Part shown: positions 25,495 through 35,252 of the stretch, piece by piece
Layout of the letters: each line of letters begins with the position of its first letter
How positions within the stretch are numbered: the first letter of the stretch is position 1
Assembly: GCA_003050565.1 (NCBI GenBank)
Contig: PEBW01000002.1
Location: 124,001 to 188,000, forward strand
Length of the DNA stretch: 64,000 nt
Direction of reading: 5' to 3'
From: Brockia lithotrophica
GTDB lineage: Bacteria > Bacillota > Bacilli > Thermicanales > DSM-22653
Notes under the pieces: generated by a model
The model's input: the letters and a program-made list of their open reading frames with translations, nothing else
Told to the model about the DNA's origin: nothing
Database searches by the model: none
Translations under genes and position numbers: made by a program

Positions 25495-26454
25495 TCAGCG
25501 CACCTCCGGGTCGTACGCCTGCCCGAGAGCCCGCGGCGCCTCCGCGCGGCCGACGAATCCCGCGAGGACGAGGAGGGTGAGGACGTAGGGGAAGAAGAGG
25601 ATGGCATCCAGGGGGATGTCCCGCGCCCAAGGCGTGAGCTGGATGAGGTTCTTGAGGCCCGTGCCGATGCCGAAGAAGAGGCTCGCGAGGAAGGCGCCGA
25701 CGGGATGCCACTTGCCGAAGATCATCGCCGCGAGGGCGATAAACCCTTGGCCGGAAATCGTGGCGTGGGAAAAGTTCCCCGTCGTCGTGAGCACCACCGT
25801 CGCCCCCCCGAGGCCCGCGAGAAATCCGCTCACGAGCACGCCCACGTAGCGGATCCGCCGCACCGGGAGACCGGCGGTCGCCGCCGCACCTGCGTTCTCC
25901 CCCGCCGCCCGAAGGTGCAACCCGAAGGGCGTGTGCCAGAGGAGGAGGTAGGCGACGAGGACGGCGAGAAACGCGAGGTACGTGGACGGGTACGTGGTGA
26001 AGACGGAGGGGCCGAGGACGGGGATGCGCTCGAGGAGGGGGATCCCCCAGCGGCCGAAGACCGCCTGGCGCAGCGTATCCGTCTGGCCTGCCCCGTGGAA
26101 GAAAACCTTTACCAGGTATACGGACAGGCCGAAGGCCAGGAAGTTCACGACGAACCCGCTCACGACCTGATCGGCGCGGAGGGATACGGAGGCGTAGGCG
26201 TGGAGCAGGGCGAGGAGCATGCCGGCAACGCCGCCGAGGAAAAACGCGGGCCACGCGCCCCAGGCCCCCCACCCCGATGCTTCCAGGACGACGGCGGAGC
26301 TCGCGGCGGCAAAGGCGCCGAAGATCATGTACCCTTCGAGGGCGAGACCGACGACGCCCGAGCGCTCGGAAAACACACCGCCGAGGCTCGCCCAGATGAG
26401 CGGCGTGGCGTAGACGGTGGTGATCGCGAGAAATTGCCCGAGAGCTTCGAACAT
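25495..26454 (-). CDS. nupQ: Nucleoside ABC transporter permease NupQ
   Basis: Second membrane permease of a purine/pyrimidine nucleoside ABC importer. The 319-residue product, the same length as B. subtilis YufQ, has about 8-9 hydrophobic segments and family stretches TPLIWASLGGVFSERSGVVG, ADQVVSGFVVN, GLHLRAAGENAGAAATAG and GFIALAAMIFGKWHP. The ATG at 26454 follows AAGGGTG by 6 nt. It is the fourth gene of the nupN-nupO-nupP-nupQ cluster and is followed at once by ymfI. Confidence 0.93.
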   Translation of the reverse strand: MFEALGQFLAITTVYATPLIWASLGGVFSERSGVVGLALEGYMIFGAFAAASSAVVLEASGWGAWGAWPAFFLGGVAGMLLALLHAYASVSLRADQVVSGFVVNFLAFGLSVYLVKVFFHGAGQTDTLRQAVFGRWGIPLLERIPVLGPSVFTTYPSTYLAFLAVLVAYLLLWHTPFGLHLRAAGENAGAAATAGLPVRRIRYVGVLVSGFLAGLGGATVVLTTTGNFSHATISGQGFIALAAMIFGKWHPVGAFLASLFFGIGTGLKNLIQLTPWARDIPLDAILFFPYVLTLLVLAGFVGRAEAPRALGQAYDPEVR

Positions 26455-26503
26455 CCGCACCCTTCCCTTCCCAAACCCGTAGATGCGGCAAACCAATCGG
26501 GTC

Positions 26504-27538
26504 TCAGCCGGCCACCCGCCGCACGCCTACCCAACGCTCGAAGACGTGCCGCACGGCGACGAAGAAGAGGACGGCCGCGACGACGATGCGCACGGCCTCG
26601 AGGGGGACGCCGGCCACGAACTGCATGCTCCCGGCCCCGTAGTTCAAAAGGCCGAAGAAGAGCCCGGCGAGGAAGATGCCCGGTGCGGTATTTCCGCCGA
26701 GGAGCGCCACGGCGATCCCGTCAAACCCGGCATTGGGGAGGGCCGCGGCGATTCCCATGTAGTGGAACACCCCGAGCACTTCCGTCGCCCCCGCCACGCC
26801 CGCGAAGGCTCCGGCCAGCCCCATGGCGAGGACGACGCTCCGGCCGGGAGGAATCCCCGCGTAGCGGGCGGCACCGGGACTCAGACCCGAAGCGCGGAGG
26901 GCGAAGCCAAGCGTGTGCCGCTCGAGGAGGACGGCGTAGACGACGAGGGCGAGCAAGGCGAGGACAAAGCCGTACCCGAGGCGTGCCTGGCCGAAGAGGG
27001 AAGCAAGCGTCGGAGAGTCGAGCGTTGCCGAAGCGGCGACGATCTGGCTCCTCTGCCGCTGGCTGGGGTCGAGGAGGTACGCGCGGATGATCCCGTTCCC
27101 CAGATAGAGGGCTGTCCAGTTGAGCATGATCGTGGAAATCACCTCGTGCACCCCGCGCCACGCCTTGAGGTACCCGGCGAGCGCACCCCAGAGCGCCCCG
27201 GCAAGGGCGGCCGCCGTCACGGCGAGGCCGGCGTGGAGCACGGGCGGGAGCTCCCAGGCGATCCCGACCCAAGCGGCGGCGACTCCTCCGAGGTACATCT
27301 GTCCCGCCGCCCCGATGTTGAAGAGCCCCGCGCGGTACGCGAGGGCGACAGAAGTCCCCGTAAGCAGAAGGGGAGTGGATTCCCGAAGCATCTCCCCGAG
27401 CTGGTACGGACTCGTGAGCACCGACCAAAAGAGCGCCCGGTAGGCCTCGAGCGGGTTGTAACCTCCGAAGAGCATGACCGCCGCGCCGACGAGGAGGCCG
27501 AGGAAAAGAGCGATGAGCGAGACGAGGAACTCACGCAC
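26504..27538 (-). CDS. nupP: Nucleoside ABC transporter permease NupP
   Basis: First permease of the nucleoside importer, 344 residues (348 in B. subtilis). It carries about eight transmembrane segments and the family signatures ESTPLLLTGTSVALAYRAGLFNIG, GVHEVISTIMLNW and GFDGIAVALLGGNTAPG. The GTG at 27538 is the only in-frame start near the first membrane helix; it overlaps the nupO stop by 8 nt and uses a G-rich ribosome binding site inside the end of nupO (GAGGGGGTGG). Translation is therefore probably coupled to the ATPase gene. Confidence 0.92.
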   Translation of the reverse strand: MREFLVSLIALFLGLLVGAAVMLFGGYNPLEAYRALFWSVLTSPYQLGEMLRESTPLLLTGTSVALAYRAGLFNIGAAGQMYLGGVAAAWVGIAWELPPVLHAGLAVTAAALAGALWGALAGYLKAWRGVHEVISTIMLNWTALYLGNGIIRAYLLDPSQRQRSQIVAASATLDSPTLASLFGQARLGYGFVLALLALVVYAVLLERHTLGFALRASGLSPGAARYAGIPPGRSVVLAMGLAGAFAGVAGATEVLGVFHYMGIAAALPNAGFDGIAVALLGGNTAPGIFLAGLFFGLLNYGAGSMQFVAGVPLEAVRIVVAAVLFFVAVRHVFERWVGVRRVAG

Positions 27539-29162
27539 CCTCCACCACCCCCTCGGTCGTCGCGGTTTTTCGGCGACCGGCCATGAGCAGGCCGACGTCT
27601 TCTCGGTCCGCCGTCGCGGGCGTGAACTCCCCGACGATCCGCCCCTCGTAGAGCACTCCGAAGCGGTGGGCGAGGGCAAAGATCTCGTCCAGCTCGTAGG
27701 AGATGAGGAGCACGGCGACGCCCTGGGCGGAGAGTTCGCGCAGCCGCCGGTGGACGTAGGCGATCGCCCCGACGTCCAAGCCGCGCGTCGGCTGCGCCGC
27801 GACGAGCACCCGGAGGTGGCGGCCGAATTCCCGGGCAAGGATGAGCTTTTGCTGGTTTCCCCCGGAGAGGCTGCGCGCCCGGGCAAACGGATATTCGGGG
27901 ATCACTTCGTTTTTGGCGAGCGCCTCGCGGGCGTAGCGCACGGCTTCGCCCAGGCGGAGAAACCCGGCACGCTGAAACCGCTCCTCGTGGAAACGGTTCA
28001 AGATGAGGTTTTCCCAGAGGGTGAACTCGAGGACGAGCCCGTGGCGGTGGCGGTCTTCGGGGACGACCCCGAGCCCTCGGTCGAGGCGCGCCCGTGGAGG
28101 AAGGGAGGTGACGTCCTCGCCCGCGAGGCGAATCGACCCCGCCACACGCCGGAGGCCGAGAAGGGCCTCTACGAGAGCCTCCTGGCCGTTTCCCGCCACT
28201 CCGGCGATCCCGTAGATTTCTCCCGGACGCACCGCAAAGCTCAGCCCGGCGAGGGCTGACTTCCCACGCCGTACCTCCCGCACGTCGACCACCTCGAGTT
28301 CGGGCGTCCGTTCGAGCCCTTCCGTCCGCCCACGGGCGGCCTCCGGGAGACCCTCGGAAGCATGAGCCGCCGGGATCGATTCTCCCGCCGCCTCCGCCCG
28401 AAGGACGAACTCCGCCTCCGCCTTCTCCCCCACCATGGCGCGGGCGAGCTCTCGCTCCGTGACCTCTCCCCGCCGATACCGGCCGACCACGCGCCCGCGG
28501 CGGAGGACGACGATGCGGTCGGCCGCCGCAAGCACTTCCCGCAGCTTGTGCGTGATAAAGACGATCCCTTTCCCTTCCCGTACGAGGCGGGCAAAGACGT
28601 CGAGGAGCGCGTCCGCCTCCTGGGGGGTGAGCACCGCCGTCGGCTCGTCGAAGATGAGAACCTCCGCTCCGCGGTAGAGAACCTTGAGGATCTCCACGCG
28701 CTGGAGGAGACCTACGGGCAGATCGGCGGCACGGGCGTGGAGGTCGACGTAGAGGCCGTAGCGCTCCATGAGGGCTTCGAGCTCCTCTTCGGCCTTGCGC
28801 CGATCGAACCACCCGCGCGCGCTCGGCTCGCGGCCGAGGACGACGTTTTCCAACACGGTGAAGGCGTCCACGAGCTGAAAGTGCTGGTGGACCATGCCGA
28901 TGCCCAGGCGGATCGCCTCGTCCGGTCCTTCCAGGCGGACGACCCGCCCGCGCACGCGAATTTCTCCGGAATCGGGGCGATAGAGGCCGTAGAGGACGTT
29001 CATGAGCGTCGTCTTGCCGGCGCCGTTTTCTCCCAGGAGGGCGAGGACCTCTCCGGGGTAGAGGGTCAGATCCACGGCGTCGTTTGCCACGAGGTCACCA
29101 AAGCGCTTCGTAATCCGCCGAAGCTCCACGAGAGGTTCTCCCACCTTCTCGAAAGACCCCAC
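27531..29162 (-). CDS. nupO: Nucleoside ABC transporter, tandem ATP-binding protein NupO
   Basis: A fused double ABC ATPase energising nucleoside uptake. The 543-residue protein holds two ABC halves. The first has Walker A GENGAGKTT, Q loop MVHQHFQL, a PVGLLQRVEI signature and Walker B LIFDEPTAVL. The second has a degenerate Walker A (GVAGNGQEA) and the signature LSGGNQQK with VAAQPTRGLD, the usual asymmetry of sugar/nucleoside-type ATPases. A linker of about 40 residues joins them. The GTG at 29162 follows GGAGGAG by 6 nt; the frame is open a little further upstream without ribosome binding site support. Confidence 0.94.
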   Translation of the reverse strand: MGSFEKVGEPLVELRRITKRFGDLVANDAVDLTLYPGEVLALLGENGAGKTTLMNVLYGLYRPDSGEIRVRGRVVRLEGPDEAIRLGIGMVHQHFQLVDAFTVLENVVLGREPSARGWFDRRKAEEELEALMERYGLYVDLHARAADLPVGLLQRVEILKVLYRGAEVLIFDEPTAVLTPQEADALLDVFARLVREGKGIVFITHKLREVLAAADRIVVLRRGRVVGRYRRGEVTERELARAMVGEKAEAEFVLRAEAAGESIPAAHASEGLPEAARGRTEGLERTPELEVVDVREVRRGKSALAGLSFAVRPGEIYGIAGVAGNGQEALVEALLGLRRVAGSIRLAGEDVTSLPPRARLDRGLGVVPEDRHRHGLVLEFTLWENLILNRFHEERFQRAGFLRLGEAVRYAREALAKNEVIPEYPFARARSLSGGNQQKLILAREFGRHLRVLVAAQPTRGLDVGAIAYVHRRLRELSAQGVAVLLISYELDEIFALAHRFGVLYEGRIVGEFTPATADREDVGLLMAGRRKTATTEGVVEGA

Positions 29163-29216
29163 GACATCCTCCTCCCCGTCGCGGTTGGAGCGTACCACAA
29201 GGGCCCGCTAAAGGGC

Positions 29217-29252
29217 AGGAAAAGCGGGCGGGGCAGAGACGCCCCACCCGCC
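29217..29252 (-). terminator. Partial terminator between nupN and nupO
   Basis: An 11-bp GC-rich stem with one G-U pair (29225-29235 with 29242-29252) and a 6-nt loop, followed on the minus strand by TTTTCC. Its place after the solute-binding gene suggests attenuation that makes the lipoprotein more abundant than the transporter. Confidence 0.6.
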
Positions 29253-29262
29253 CTCCGCACGC

Positions 29263-30312
29263 TCAGGATTCCGGCGTCGTCGGGACGACGATCTCGCCCC
29301 TGACGATCTTTTCCTTGAACTCTTCTACCTTCTCAAGGACGTCCTGGGGAATATGCGGGTTGTCCTTGGGGAGTCCCACAGCGTCTTCCTTGAGACCCAG
29401 GGTGACGATCCCCGGCGTGAACTTCCCTTCCATCACGGCCTTGGAGACGTCGTAGATGGCCACGTCCACCCGCTTGAGCATGGACGTGAGCGTAACCTCC
29501 GGGCCGAGGTCGCGCTGGTCGCGGTCCACCCCGATCACCCAGACTTCCTTGCCCGCCTTGCGCCGTTCCTTCGCCTCGCTGAAGACGCCGTCGCCCGTCT
29601 GCCCGGCGGCGTGGAAGACGATGTCCGCCCCCGCGTCGTACAGGGAAGCCGCCGCGCTCTTCCCCTCGTCGGGGCGATTGAAGTTCCCCGTGTACGCCAC
29701 GAGCACCTGGGCGTTGGGGTTGGCCGCCCGCACGCCGGCCTTGAACCCGGCCTCAAAGCGCTTGATCACGGGGATGTCCATCCCGCCGACGAAACCTACC
29801 TTGCCCGTGTGGGTCATGAGCCCGGCGACGACGCCGACGAGGAAGGAGCCCTCCTGCTCGGCAAACGTGACGGACGTCACGTTGTCGAGCCCCTTCACCT
29901 CGCCGTCGATGATCCCGAACTTGATCGCCGGGTTCTTGGAAGCCACGTCGCGCACGGCATCCGCCATCATGTAGCCGATGCCCCAAATGAGCGAATACCC
30001 GCCCTGCGCGAACTGCTGCAAGTTGGGCACGTAGTCGGCGTCGCTCTTGGACTCCACGTACTTCACCGTAGCACCGGCGTCCTTGCCGAAGCGCTGAAGC
30101 CCCTCCCACGCCCCCTGGTTGAAGGAGTTGTCGTTCACGCCGCCTATGTCCGTGACCATACCCACGCGGAAGTCCTTGTGTTCCCCCGGCGCCGGCGCCG
30201 TACCCCTGGCGCACCCCGCCAGGATGCCGAAAACCAAGACGGCGGCCAGCGCAAACACCCCAACGCGGCGAAACGTCGACCTCCGGTGAACCTTCGAGCT
30301 CTCCACTGCCAT
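29263..30312 (-). CDS. nupN: BMP-family nucleoside-binding lipoprotein NupN
   Basis: Extracellular solute-binding lipoprotein that captures nucleosides for NupOPQ. The 349-residue precursor has an n-region of basic residues, a hydrophobic stretch and a lipobox GILAGC with Cys34 as the lipidated residue. The mature part shows BMP-family blocks: GMVTDIGGVNDNSFNQG, GYMMADAV, GKVGFVGGMDIPV and DIVFHAAGQTGDG. The ATG at 30312 gives a normal signal peptide. An in-frame ATG at the start of MIGMHG, 26 codons upstream, has an equally good AAGGGGGT and cannot be excluded. The gene is first in the importer cluster. Confidence 0.93.
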   Translation of the reverse strand: MAVESSKVHRRSTFRRVGVFALAAVLVFGILAGCARGTAPAPGEHKDFRVGMVTDIGGVNDNSFNQGAWEGLQRFGKDAGATVKYVESKSDADYVPNLQQFAQGGYSLIWGIGYMMADAVRDVASKNPAIKFGIIDGEVKGLDNVTSVTFAEQEGSFLVGVVAGLMTHTGKVGFVGGMDIPVIKRFEAGFKAGVRAANPNAQVLVAYTGNFNRPDEGKSAAASLYDAGADIVFHAAGQTGDGVFSEAKERRKAGKEVWVIGVDRDQRDLGPEVTLTSMLKRVDVAIYDVSKAVMEGKFTPGIVTLGLKEDAVGLPKDNPHIPQDVLEKVEEFKEKIVRGEIVVPTTPES

Positions 30313-30570
30313 TTCGCCACCCCCCGACGGATTCTCGACGCGGTCTTTCCCTTCGTTCGTTCCGTGCATCCCGATCATGTCGTGACCCCCTTGTGCGTGT
30401 GTACCAACGGCTTCCGCGGACGCGCCGCGCCAAACCTCGGCCCTCTGACACAATCGCAGCAAAAACGACCCAAACGCCCGGCGCCGGAACTCCCGTAACC
30501 GGTTTCCCCCCCACGGTACCCCGAACGCACCGCCCACCTCCCTTCGGACCGATTCCCCCGCAAAGGGGAG

Positions 30571-33348
30571 CTAGGGACCGAACGAGATCTCCTCCCCTTC
30601 CGTAGGCGCCTTTCCCCGCGAACTCCTCCGCCCGAAATCGTAGTCGTCGACAAGCACCTTGCGCGGCCGGCTCCCCTCGTAAGGTCCCACGATTCCCTTG
30701 CGCTCCATGATGTCGATGAGGCGTGCGGCGCGGGAGTAGCCGATGGCAAAACGCCGCTGAAGGAGCGACACGGAAGCCTGCTTCGTCTCGAGGACGAGGC
30801 GGACGGCGGGCTCGAAGAGTTCGTCCTCTACCTCCGGTTCGTCGGCGCCTTCCTCGACCGAGCGCAGGGATTCGTCGTACACGGGGGTGAGCTGGGCGCG
30901 CACGAAGCGGACCACCTCTTCTACCTCGCGGTCGGAGACGTAGCACCCCTGCAGGCGGAGCGGTTTGGACGCCCCGACGGGCAAAAAGAGCATGTCGCCG
31001 CGGCCGACGAGCTTTTCCGCCCCGCCCATGTCGAGGATCGTCCGCGAATCCACGTGCGAAGAGACGGCAAAGGCGATGCGCGAGGGGATGTTCGCCTTGA
31101 TGAGGCCCGTGATCACGTCCACCGAGGGCCTCTGGGTGGCGACGATGAGGTGAATCCCCGCCGCGCGCGCCTTCTGCGCGAGGCGGGCGATCGACGCCTC
31201 GACTTCCGCGGGGGCAACCATCATGAGGTCCGCGAGCTCGTCGATGACGACGACCACCTTGGGCTTAGGCTCTCCCCGAACCGCCCCGCGCATGACAAGG
31301 GCGTTGTAGCGGTCGAGGTCGCGGGCACCCACCTCCGCAAACGCCTCGTAGCGGCGCTCCATCTCCTCGACGACCCGCCGGAGGAGGAGAGAAGCCTTCT
31401 TGGCGTCCGTGACCACGGGAGCGAGGAGGTGAGGGATCCCGTTGTACACGGAGAGTTCGACCATCTTGGGGTCGACGAGGAGGAACTTCACCTCGTCCGG
31501 CCGCGCCTTGTAGAGGATGGAGAGGATCATGGCGTTGAGGCTCACGCTCTTCCCGCTCCCCGTCGCCCCGGCGATGAGGAGGTGGGGCATCGCGGCAAGG
31601 TCGGCCACGACGACCTCGCCGCTGATGCTCTTTCCGAGGGCGAGGGTGAGGGGAGAGGAGGAATCTTGGAAAATCCGGCTTTCCAAGACCTCCCGCAGGC
31701 TGACGACCTGTACCTCGTCGTTGGGCACCTCGACGCCGATCACGGGCTTCCCCGGAACCGGAGCTTCAATCCGGATATCGCGCGCGGCGAGGGCGAGGGC
31801 GATGTCGTCTGCAAGGCTCAAGACGCGGCTCACCTTCACCCCCGCCTCCGGTTGAAGTTCGAAGCGCGTGACCGTGGGGCCCTCTAAGATCCCCACGAGA
31901 CGGACCTGGACGCCGAAGCTCTCGAGCGTGCGGAGGAGCTTCTCCGCCTTTGCTTCGGGCCGCTCCTTCCGTCGCGAAGCGCGGGGGGCGGGGCGTTCGA
32001 GGAGGGAGAGGGGCGGAAGACGGTACCGAAGGGGTACGGGGTCTTCGGGGAACACGAGGGGAAGTTCGAGCTCTTCGCCCTCGACGAGGGAAGCGTCGGA
32101 GAAAGAAGCGGCGCGCTTCCCGCCTCGGGGGGCGGACGAGGAAAGGGAGGACTCTGCTCCTGCGGCGACGGACGCGCCTACACCTGCGCCGCCTTCCGGG
32201 AGAGGTTTCGGGGCCTGAGGGACGTCCCCCTCCTTGTCGGAAAGGCTCGGGAAACCTCGTACGCCATCCGCCGCAGCCCCGGAAGGCACGTCGGAAGGAG
32301 GGAGATCGCCCATGCGACGGGGCGACCAGGAAAATCCCTCCCGAATCCGCCGCAAAACTCCCGGCGCTGCCTCCCCTTTCTCCCTCGGCTCCCCACCCAA
32401 GCCTCCATCGGGCACGGATTTGCCGCCCGGGCTTCCTTTTCCCGGAGACGCCGGCCGAAGGGAGGGGGAGTCTTCGCCGCCGAAAGGCCCCGGCGAGGCC
32501 GCGGAGTGCGAACCCCCGCCCGGTTCCCCTTCGGGAGATCCCGGTACGAAGCTTTCGTCTCCCGCGCGGCCGAAGTAGACGCCTTCGGCTGCCGGGGGAA
32601 CGGTTCCCCGAAGCGGACGACGGCCGAAGGAGTCGGGCCCCTCCCCGAAAAGCTCCTCGTCCTCCGCTCCCGCAGAACCTTCGCGCGGCTCTCCTCCGCG
32701 CCGAAGCCCTGCGCGCAAAAGGCGGGCGGCTCCCCCGAGGCGAACCGAAACCCCTTGTCCGAGGCGCTTGAAGAAAGCGCCAGCGCGCGCCGCCCCGTCG
32801 CGCAGCGAACTCCAGATCTTGCGGAGGGAAGTGCCCAGGAGGAGAAGGAAACCCCCGAGAAAGAGGAGGCCGTTCATGAGGTAGGCTCCCACGCCGCCGA
32901 AGAGGTAGACGAACAGGGTGGCGAGCGCCGCGCCGACCATCCCGCCGCCGATCGCCACCGGAACTCCCTGGGCGTCGAGAAGAAGGCGCTTCCACGTCGT
33001 GGCGAGGATGGCCAGCTGCAGGCCGCCTTCCTCGCGCAGGTCGCGGAGGATTTCCAGGTGGGAAAAGAGGAGGAGGGCGAGAAAGAGGAGGAGCCCGCCG
33101 ACGAGCCGCGGGTGAAGGAGGTGCGGTCGCCGCCGGTAGACGAGGACGAAAAGGCCCGTCCCGATCAAAAAAAGCGGCAAGACAAAGCCCCAAGCCCCCG
33201 CCAGGGTCCGAAAGACAAAGCGAAGCGCGCGCCCTACGGCCCCCCAACTCCCGCTCAGGGCGACCACTCCGACGGCGATCGTAAAGAGCGCCAGAAGGTC
33301 CAAGCGCACTTCGCGTACCCAGGACGGGCGAGCTTTCTTGCGCGCCAT
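30571..33348 (-). CDS. spoIIIE: DNA translocase SpoIIIE/FtsK
   Basis: Septal ATP-driven DNA pump that moves chromosome into the forespore and clears DNA from division septa. The 925-residue product has four or five hydrophobic helices within the first 180 residues, a long Gly/Pro/Ser/Glu-rich linker (about 215-450), the alpha/beta RecA-like motor with Walker A GATGSGKS at 594-601 and Walker [11 protein letters not shown], and a C-terminal gamma winged-helix domain ([18 protein letters not shown]). B. subtilis SpoIIIE has 787 residues; the excess lies in the linker. The ATG at 33348 is preferred over a GTG 39 codons upstream that lacks a ribosome binding site. Confidence 0.96.
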   Translation of the reverse strand: MARKKARPSWVREVRLDLLALFTIAVGVVALSGSWGAVGRALRFVFRTLAGAWGFVLPLFLIGTGLFVLVYRRRPHLLHPRLVGGLLLFLALLLFSHLEILRDLREEGGLQLAILATTWKRLLLDAQGVPVAIGGGMVGAALATLFVYLFGGVGAYLMNGLLFLGGFLLLLGTSLRKIWSSLRDGAARAGAFFKRLGQGVSVRLGGAARLLRAGLRRGGEPREGSAGAEDEELFGEGPDSFGRRPLRGTVPPAAEGVYFGRAGDESFVPGSPEGEPGGGSHSAASPGPFGGEDSPSLRPASPGKGSPGGKSVPDGGLGGEPREKGEAAPGVLRRIREGFSWSPRRMGDLPPSDVPSGAAADGVRGFPSLSDKEGDVPQAPKPLPEGGAGVGASVAAGAESSLSSSAPRGGKRAASFSDASLVEGEELELPLVFPEDPVPLRYRLPPLSLLERPAPRASRRKERPEAKAEKLLRTLESFGVQVRLVGILEGPTVTRFELQPEAGVKVSRVLSLADDIALALAARDIRIEAPVPGKPVIGVEVPNDEVQVVSLREVLESRIFQDSSSPLTLALGKSISGEVVVADLAAMPHLLIAGATGSGKSVSLNAMILSILYKARPDEVKFLLVDPKMVELSVYNGIPHLLAPVVTDAKKASLLLRRVVEEMERRYEAFAEVGARDLDRYNALVMRGAVRGEPKPKVVVVIDELADLMMVAPAEVEASIARLAQKARAAGIHLIVATQRPSVDVITGLIKANIPSRIAFAVSSHVDSRTILDMGGAEKLVGRGDMLFLPVGASKPLRLQGCYVSDREVEEVVRFVRAQLTPVYDESLRSVEEGADEPEVEDELFEPAVRLVLETKQASVSLLQRRFAIGYSRAARLIDIMERKGIVGPYEGSRPRKVLVDDYDFGRRSSRGKAPTEGEEISFGP

Positions 33349-33491
33349 GCCCTCGATTCCCTCCCTTCCGGGAACCTGCGACCTCCCACCCACCGCGCCG
33401 CTCCGCCGTCCGCCGAACGGACCCGACGGGTGCCTCTCCGGCGGTGCGGGCGGCGTTTCGCTCACGCGCTATGTCCGGTCCGTCCCCCACA

Positions 33492-33788
33492 TTATACCAT
33501 CGGAACATCCTCCGTCGAGGGCGATCCCCGACGAGTCGGGTGCGCATTCGGCACGCCCTCCCATACGGCACCCGGCGAGAAGACGGGGTGCATGTAATCC
33601 CCGGCCCAAGGACTGCGGAAGGAAACCACCTCCCACTTCCCCGCCCCCTTCGACCGCATGCGGAGAAAGCGCACGCCGTCCGTAAGTTCGACGTCGTCCG
33701 CCGCCGACATCTCGGCAAACCCCGCCCATACGACTTCCGGCGGAAAAAGCGACGAATGCAAGGTCCCGGGGAGCGTTTCCCGCCACAC
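33492..33788 (-). CDS. ylzJ: YlzJ-like protein
   Basis: A 98-residue protein of unknown function. The position between tepA and spoIIIE is that of ylzJ in Bacilli, and the pattern agrees: a short N-terminal hydrophobic patch with LHSSLFPPEVVW, a central VELTDGVRFLRMR strand pair, and the motif GDYMHPVFSPGAVWEG near the C terminus, comparable with the NHYLNP...PG ending of YlzJ. The GTG at 33788 follows AAAGGGGGGAG, better than any ATG upstream. Assignment rests mostly on context and this weak C-terminal motif. Confidence 0.7.
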   Translation of the reverse strand: MWRETLPGTLHSSLFPPEVVWAGFAEMSAADDVELTDGVRFLRMRSKGAGKWEVVSFRSPWAGDYMHPVFSPGAVWEGVPNAHPTRRGSPSTEDVPMV

Positions 33789-33832
33789 GGCTCTCCCCCC
33801 TTTCCGTCTTTTACGGGTCTTCCAAGCGCCCG

Positions 33833-34642
33833 TCACGCCTTTCGGCCGTCCCCGTCCGACCCGCCCGCTTCGCCTTCCCCGCCTTCGCCCCGTTTCTCCG
33901 GGCCGCCCTTGCGTTGGCGGATGAGATCGTCGAGCTTGGCGAGGGCGTCCTTGAGCCCCCCGACGGCATCGATGAGCCCGACCTCTACCGCCTCCGGCCC
34001 GGAGAGGTTCGTCCCCACGTCGGTCGTGAGTTCCCCCGTCTTGAACATGAGTTCCTTGAACTTCTCCGGCGAGATCCGCGAGTGGCGGGTGACGAAGCGC
34101 ACGATGCGCTCGTGCATCTTTTCGATGTACTCGAAGGTCTGGGGAACGCCGATGATGAGGCCGTTGAGCCGGATGGGGTGGATGGTCATCGTCGCCGTCT
34201 CCGCGATGAAGCTGTAGTCCGCGGCGACCGCAATCGGAACGCCGATGCTGTGCCCGCCGCCGAGCACGAGGGCGACGCTTGGCTTGCCGCAGGAGGCGAC
34301 CATCTCGGCGATGGCGAGGCCCGCCTCCACGTCGCCGCCCACCGTATTGAGGAGGATGAGAATCCCCTCGATTTGCGGGTTCTGCCCGGCGGCGACAAAC
34401 TGGGGAAGGAGGTGCTCGTACTTCGTCGTCTTGTTCTGCGGCGGAAGCTGAACGTGTCCTTCAATTTGCCCGATGATCGTCACGGTAAAGATCCTCCCGC
34501 GCGGCTCGGGAACGGAAGGGGTCCCGAACTGGCGAAGCGCTTCGATCACGCTCCGACCCAGTTCGTTCCCTCCCCCCTCGTCGCCGTCTTCCCCGGCTAC
34601 GAAGGGCTGTATCGCTCCTTTGGACCGCACTTCCTTAGCCAC
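33833..34642 (-). CDS. tepA: ClpP-like protease TepA
   Basis: Cytoplasmic serine peptidase of the ClpP/crotonase fold, described in B. subtilis as translocation-enhancing and affecting spore development. The 269-residue product carries [20 protein letters not shown], the nucleophile motif [16 protein letters not shown], the His-containing [15 protein letters not shown], and the downstream FVTRHSRIS block. The GTG at 34642 follows GGAGGT by 8 nt; the frame extends 47 codons further upstream without ribosome binding site or similarity. The C-terminal tail is Gly/Glu-rich. It is the last conserved gene before the accessory region. Confidence 0.93.
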   Translation of the reverse strand: MAKEVRSKGAIQPFVAGEDGDEGGGNELGRSVIEALRQFGTPSVPEPRGRIFTVTIIGQIEGHVQLPPQNKTTKYEHLLPQFVAAGQNPQIEGILILLNTVGGDVEAGLAIAEMVASCGKPSVALVLGGGHSIGVPIAVAADYSFIAETATMTIHPIRLNGLIIGVPQTFEYIEKMHERIVRFVTRHSRISPEKFKELMFKTGELTTDVGTNLSGPEAVEVGLIDAVGGLKDALAKLDDLIRQRKGGPEKRGEGGEGEAGGSDGDGRKA

Positions 34643-34725
34643 CCGCCCTACCTCCCTCAGAGGGACGTTCGACGTTCGTCGAATTCCGGGAAAAACGCAA
34701 AAACCTCGATCCCCGCGGAGCGTCC

Positions 34726-34770
34726 GAAAAACGAAAGGCGCGGGGTCCCGTATCCAGTCTCCCCGCGCCT
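34726..34770 (-). terminator. Terminator upstream of tepA with no intact gene before it
   Basis: A 10-bp stem (AGGCGCGGGG / CCCCGCGCCT) with a 15-nt loop, followed on the minus strand by TTCGTTTTT. It faces away from tepA's start and would end a transcript coming from the right, where only decayed reading frames remain. Confidence 0.7.
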
Positions 34771-35045
34771 CCCGCAGGCCCATACGCGTGCGATCCTTCC
34801 GGCTTTCGCCCGCGCACGCGTTCCGGCCTTCGGAGCGTTTGAGAGTAGCCGATACGTTTGATGAGCATCGCTATGACGCCCCAAGGCAGCTACAAGATAC
34901 TTGTCCAGGTAAAATTCGTACCACCACCATACCGGCCTCAAGATTTACACGATATCCACGTGACATGCCTTGGCACAGACAGCATAGAATGTCTTCGGAT
35001 TTTTTAAAACTTGGTTCCTGAATAGCGCTATTTGGAGTACACGCT
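34771..35045 (-). other. Transition into AT-rich DNA with frame remnants
   Basis: Base composition falls abruptly at about 34,860. One minus-strand frame reads RPVWWWYEFYLDKYLVAALG at 34,840-34,935 and continues across a TAA as KTFYAVCAKACHVDIV, which looks protein-like, but no start, ribosome binding site or complete frame is present. I see no intact gene here. Confidence 0.4.
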
Positions 35046-35252
35046 CTAAGACCAGTACATGTTGAATTCTTTGGCACTGATACGCGGACTCGGAACCGCT
35101 GGCGACCAGGAATAATTTATCTCACTTATTGACCTTGGCGCCGGGTATTTTGGTGGTTTCTGCTTCAAATAGACATACCAGCCACTACCATTGTCCATGG
35201 GAAGGTTTCCTGCATTAAGATCATGATAAGCAAAAATAGTGAAATATTCTAG
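35046..35252 (-). pseudogene. Gene fragment, C-terminal part of an unknown protein
   Basis: An open stretch of 68 codons between an in-frame TAA and a TAG, without a supported start. It reads as ordinary protein (FAYHDLNAGNLPMDNGSGWY, then VYLKQKPPKYPAP and SEINYSWSPAVPSPR). The first ATG would give only 50 residues and has no clear ribosome binding site. It follows the disrupted gene at 35249 almost without a gap, so it may be the displaced end of the same or a neighbouring gene. No family recognised. Confidence 0.4.

Noticed and set aside
31766-33718. 650-codon minus-strand open frame overlapping spoIIIE
   Set aside because: Alternate frame of the GC-rich spoIIIE linker region; Arg/Pro/Ser-rich with no motifs.
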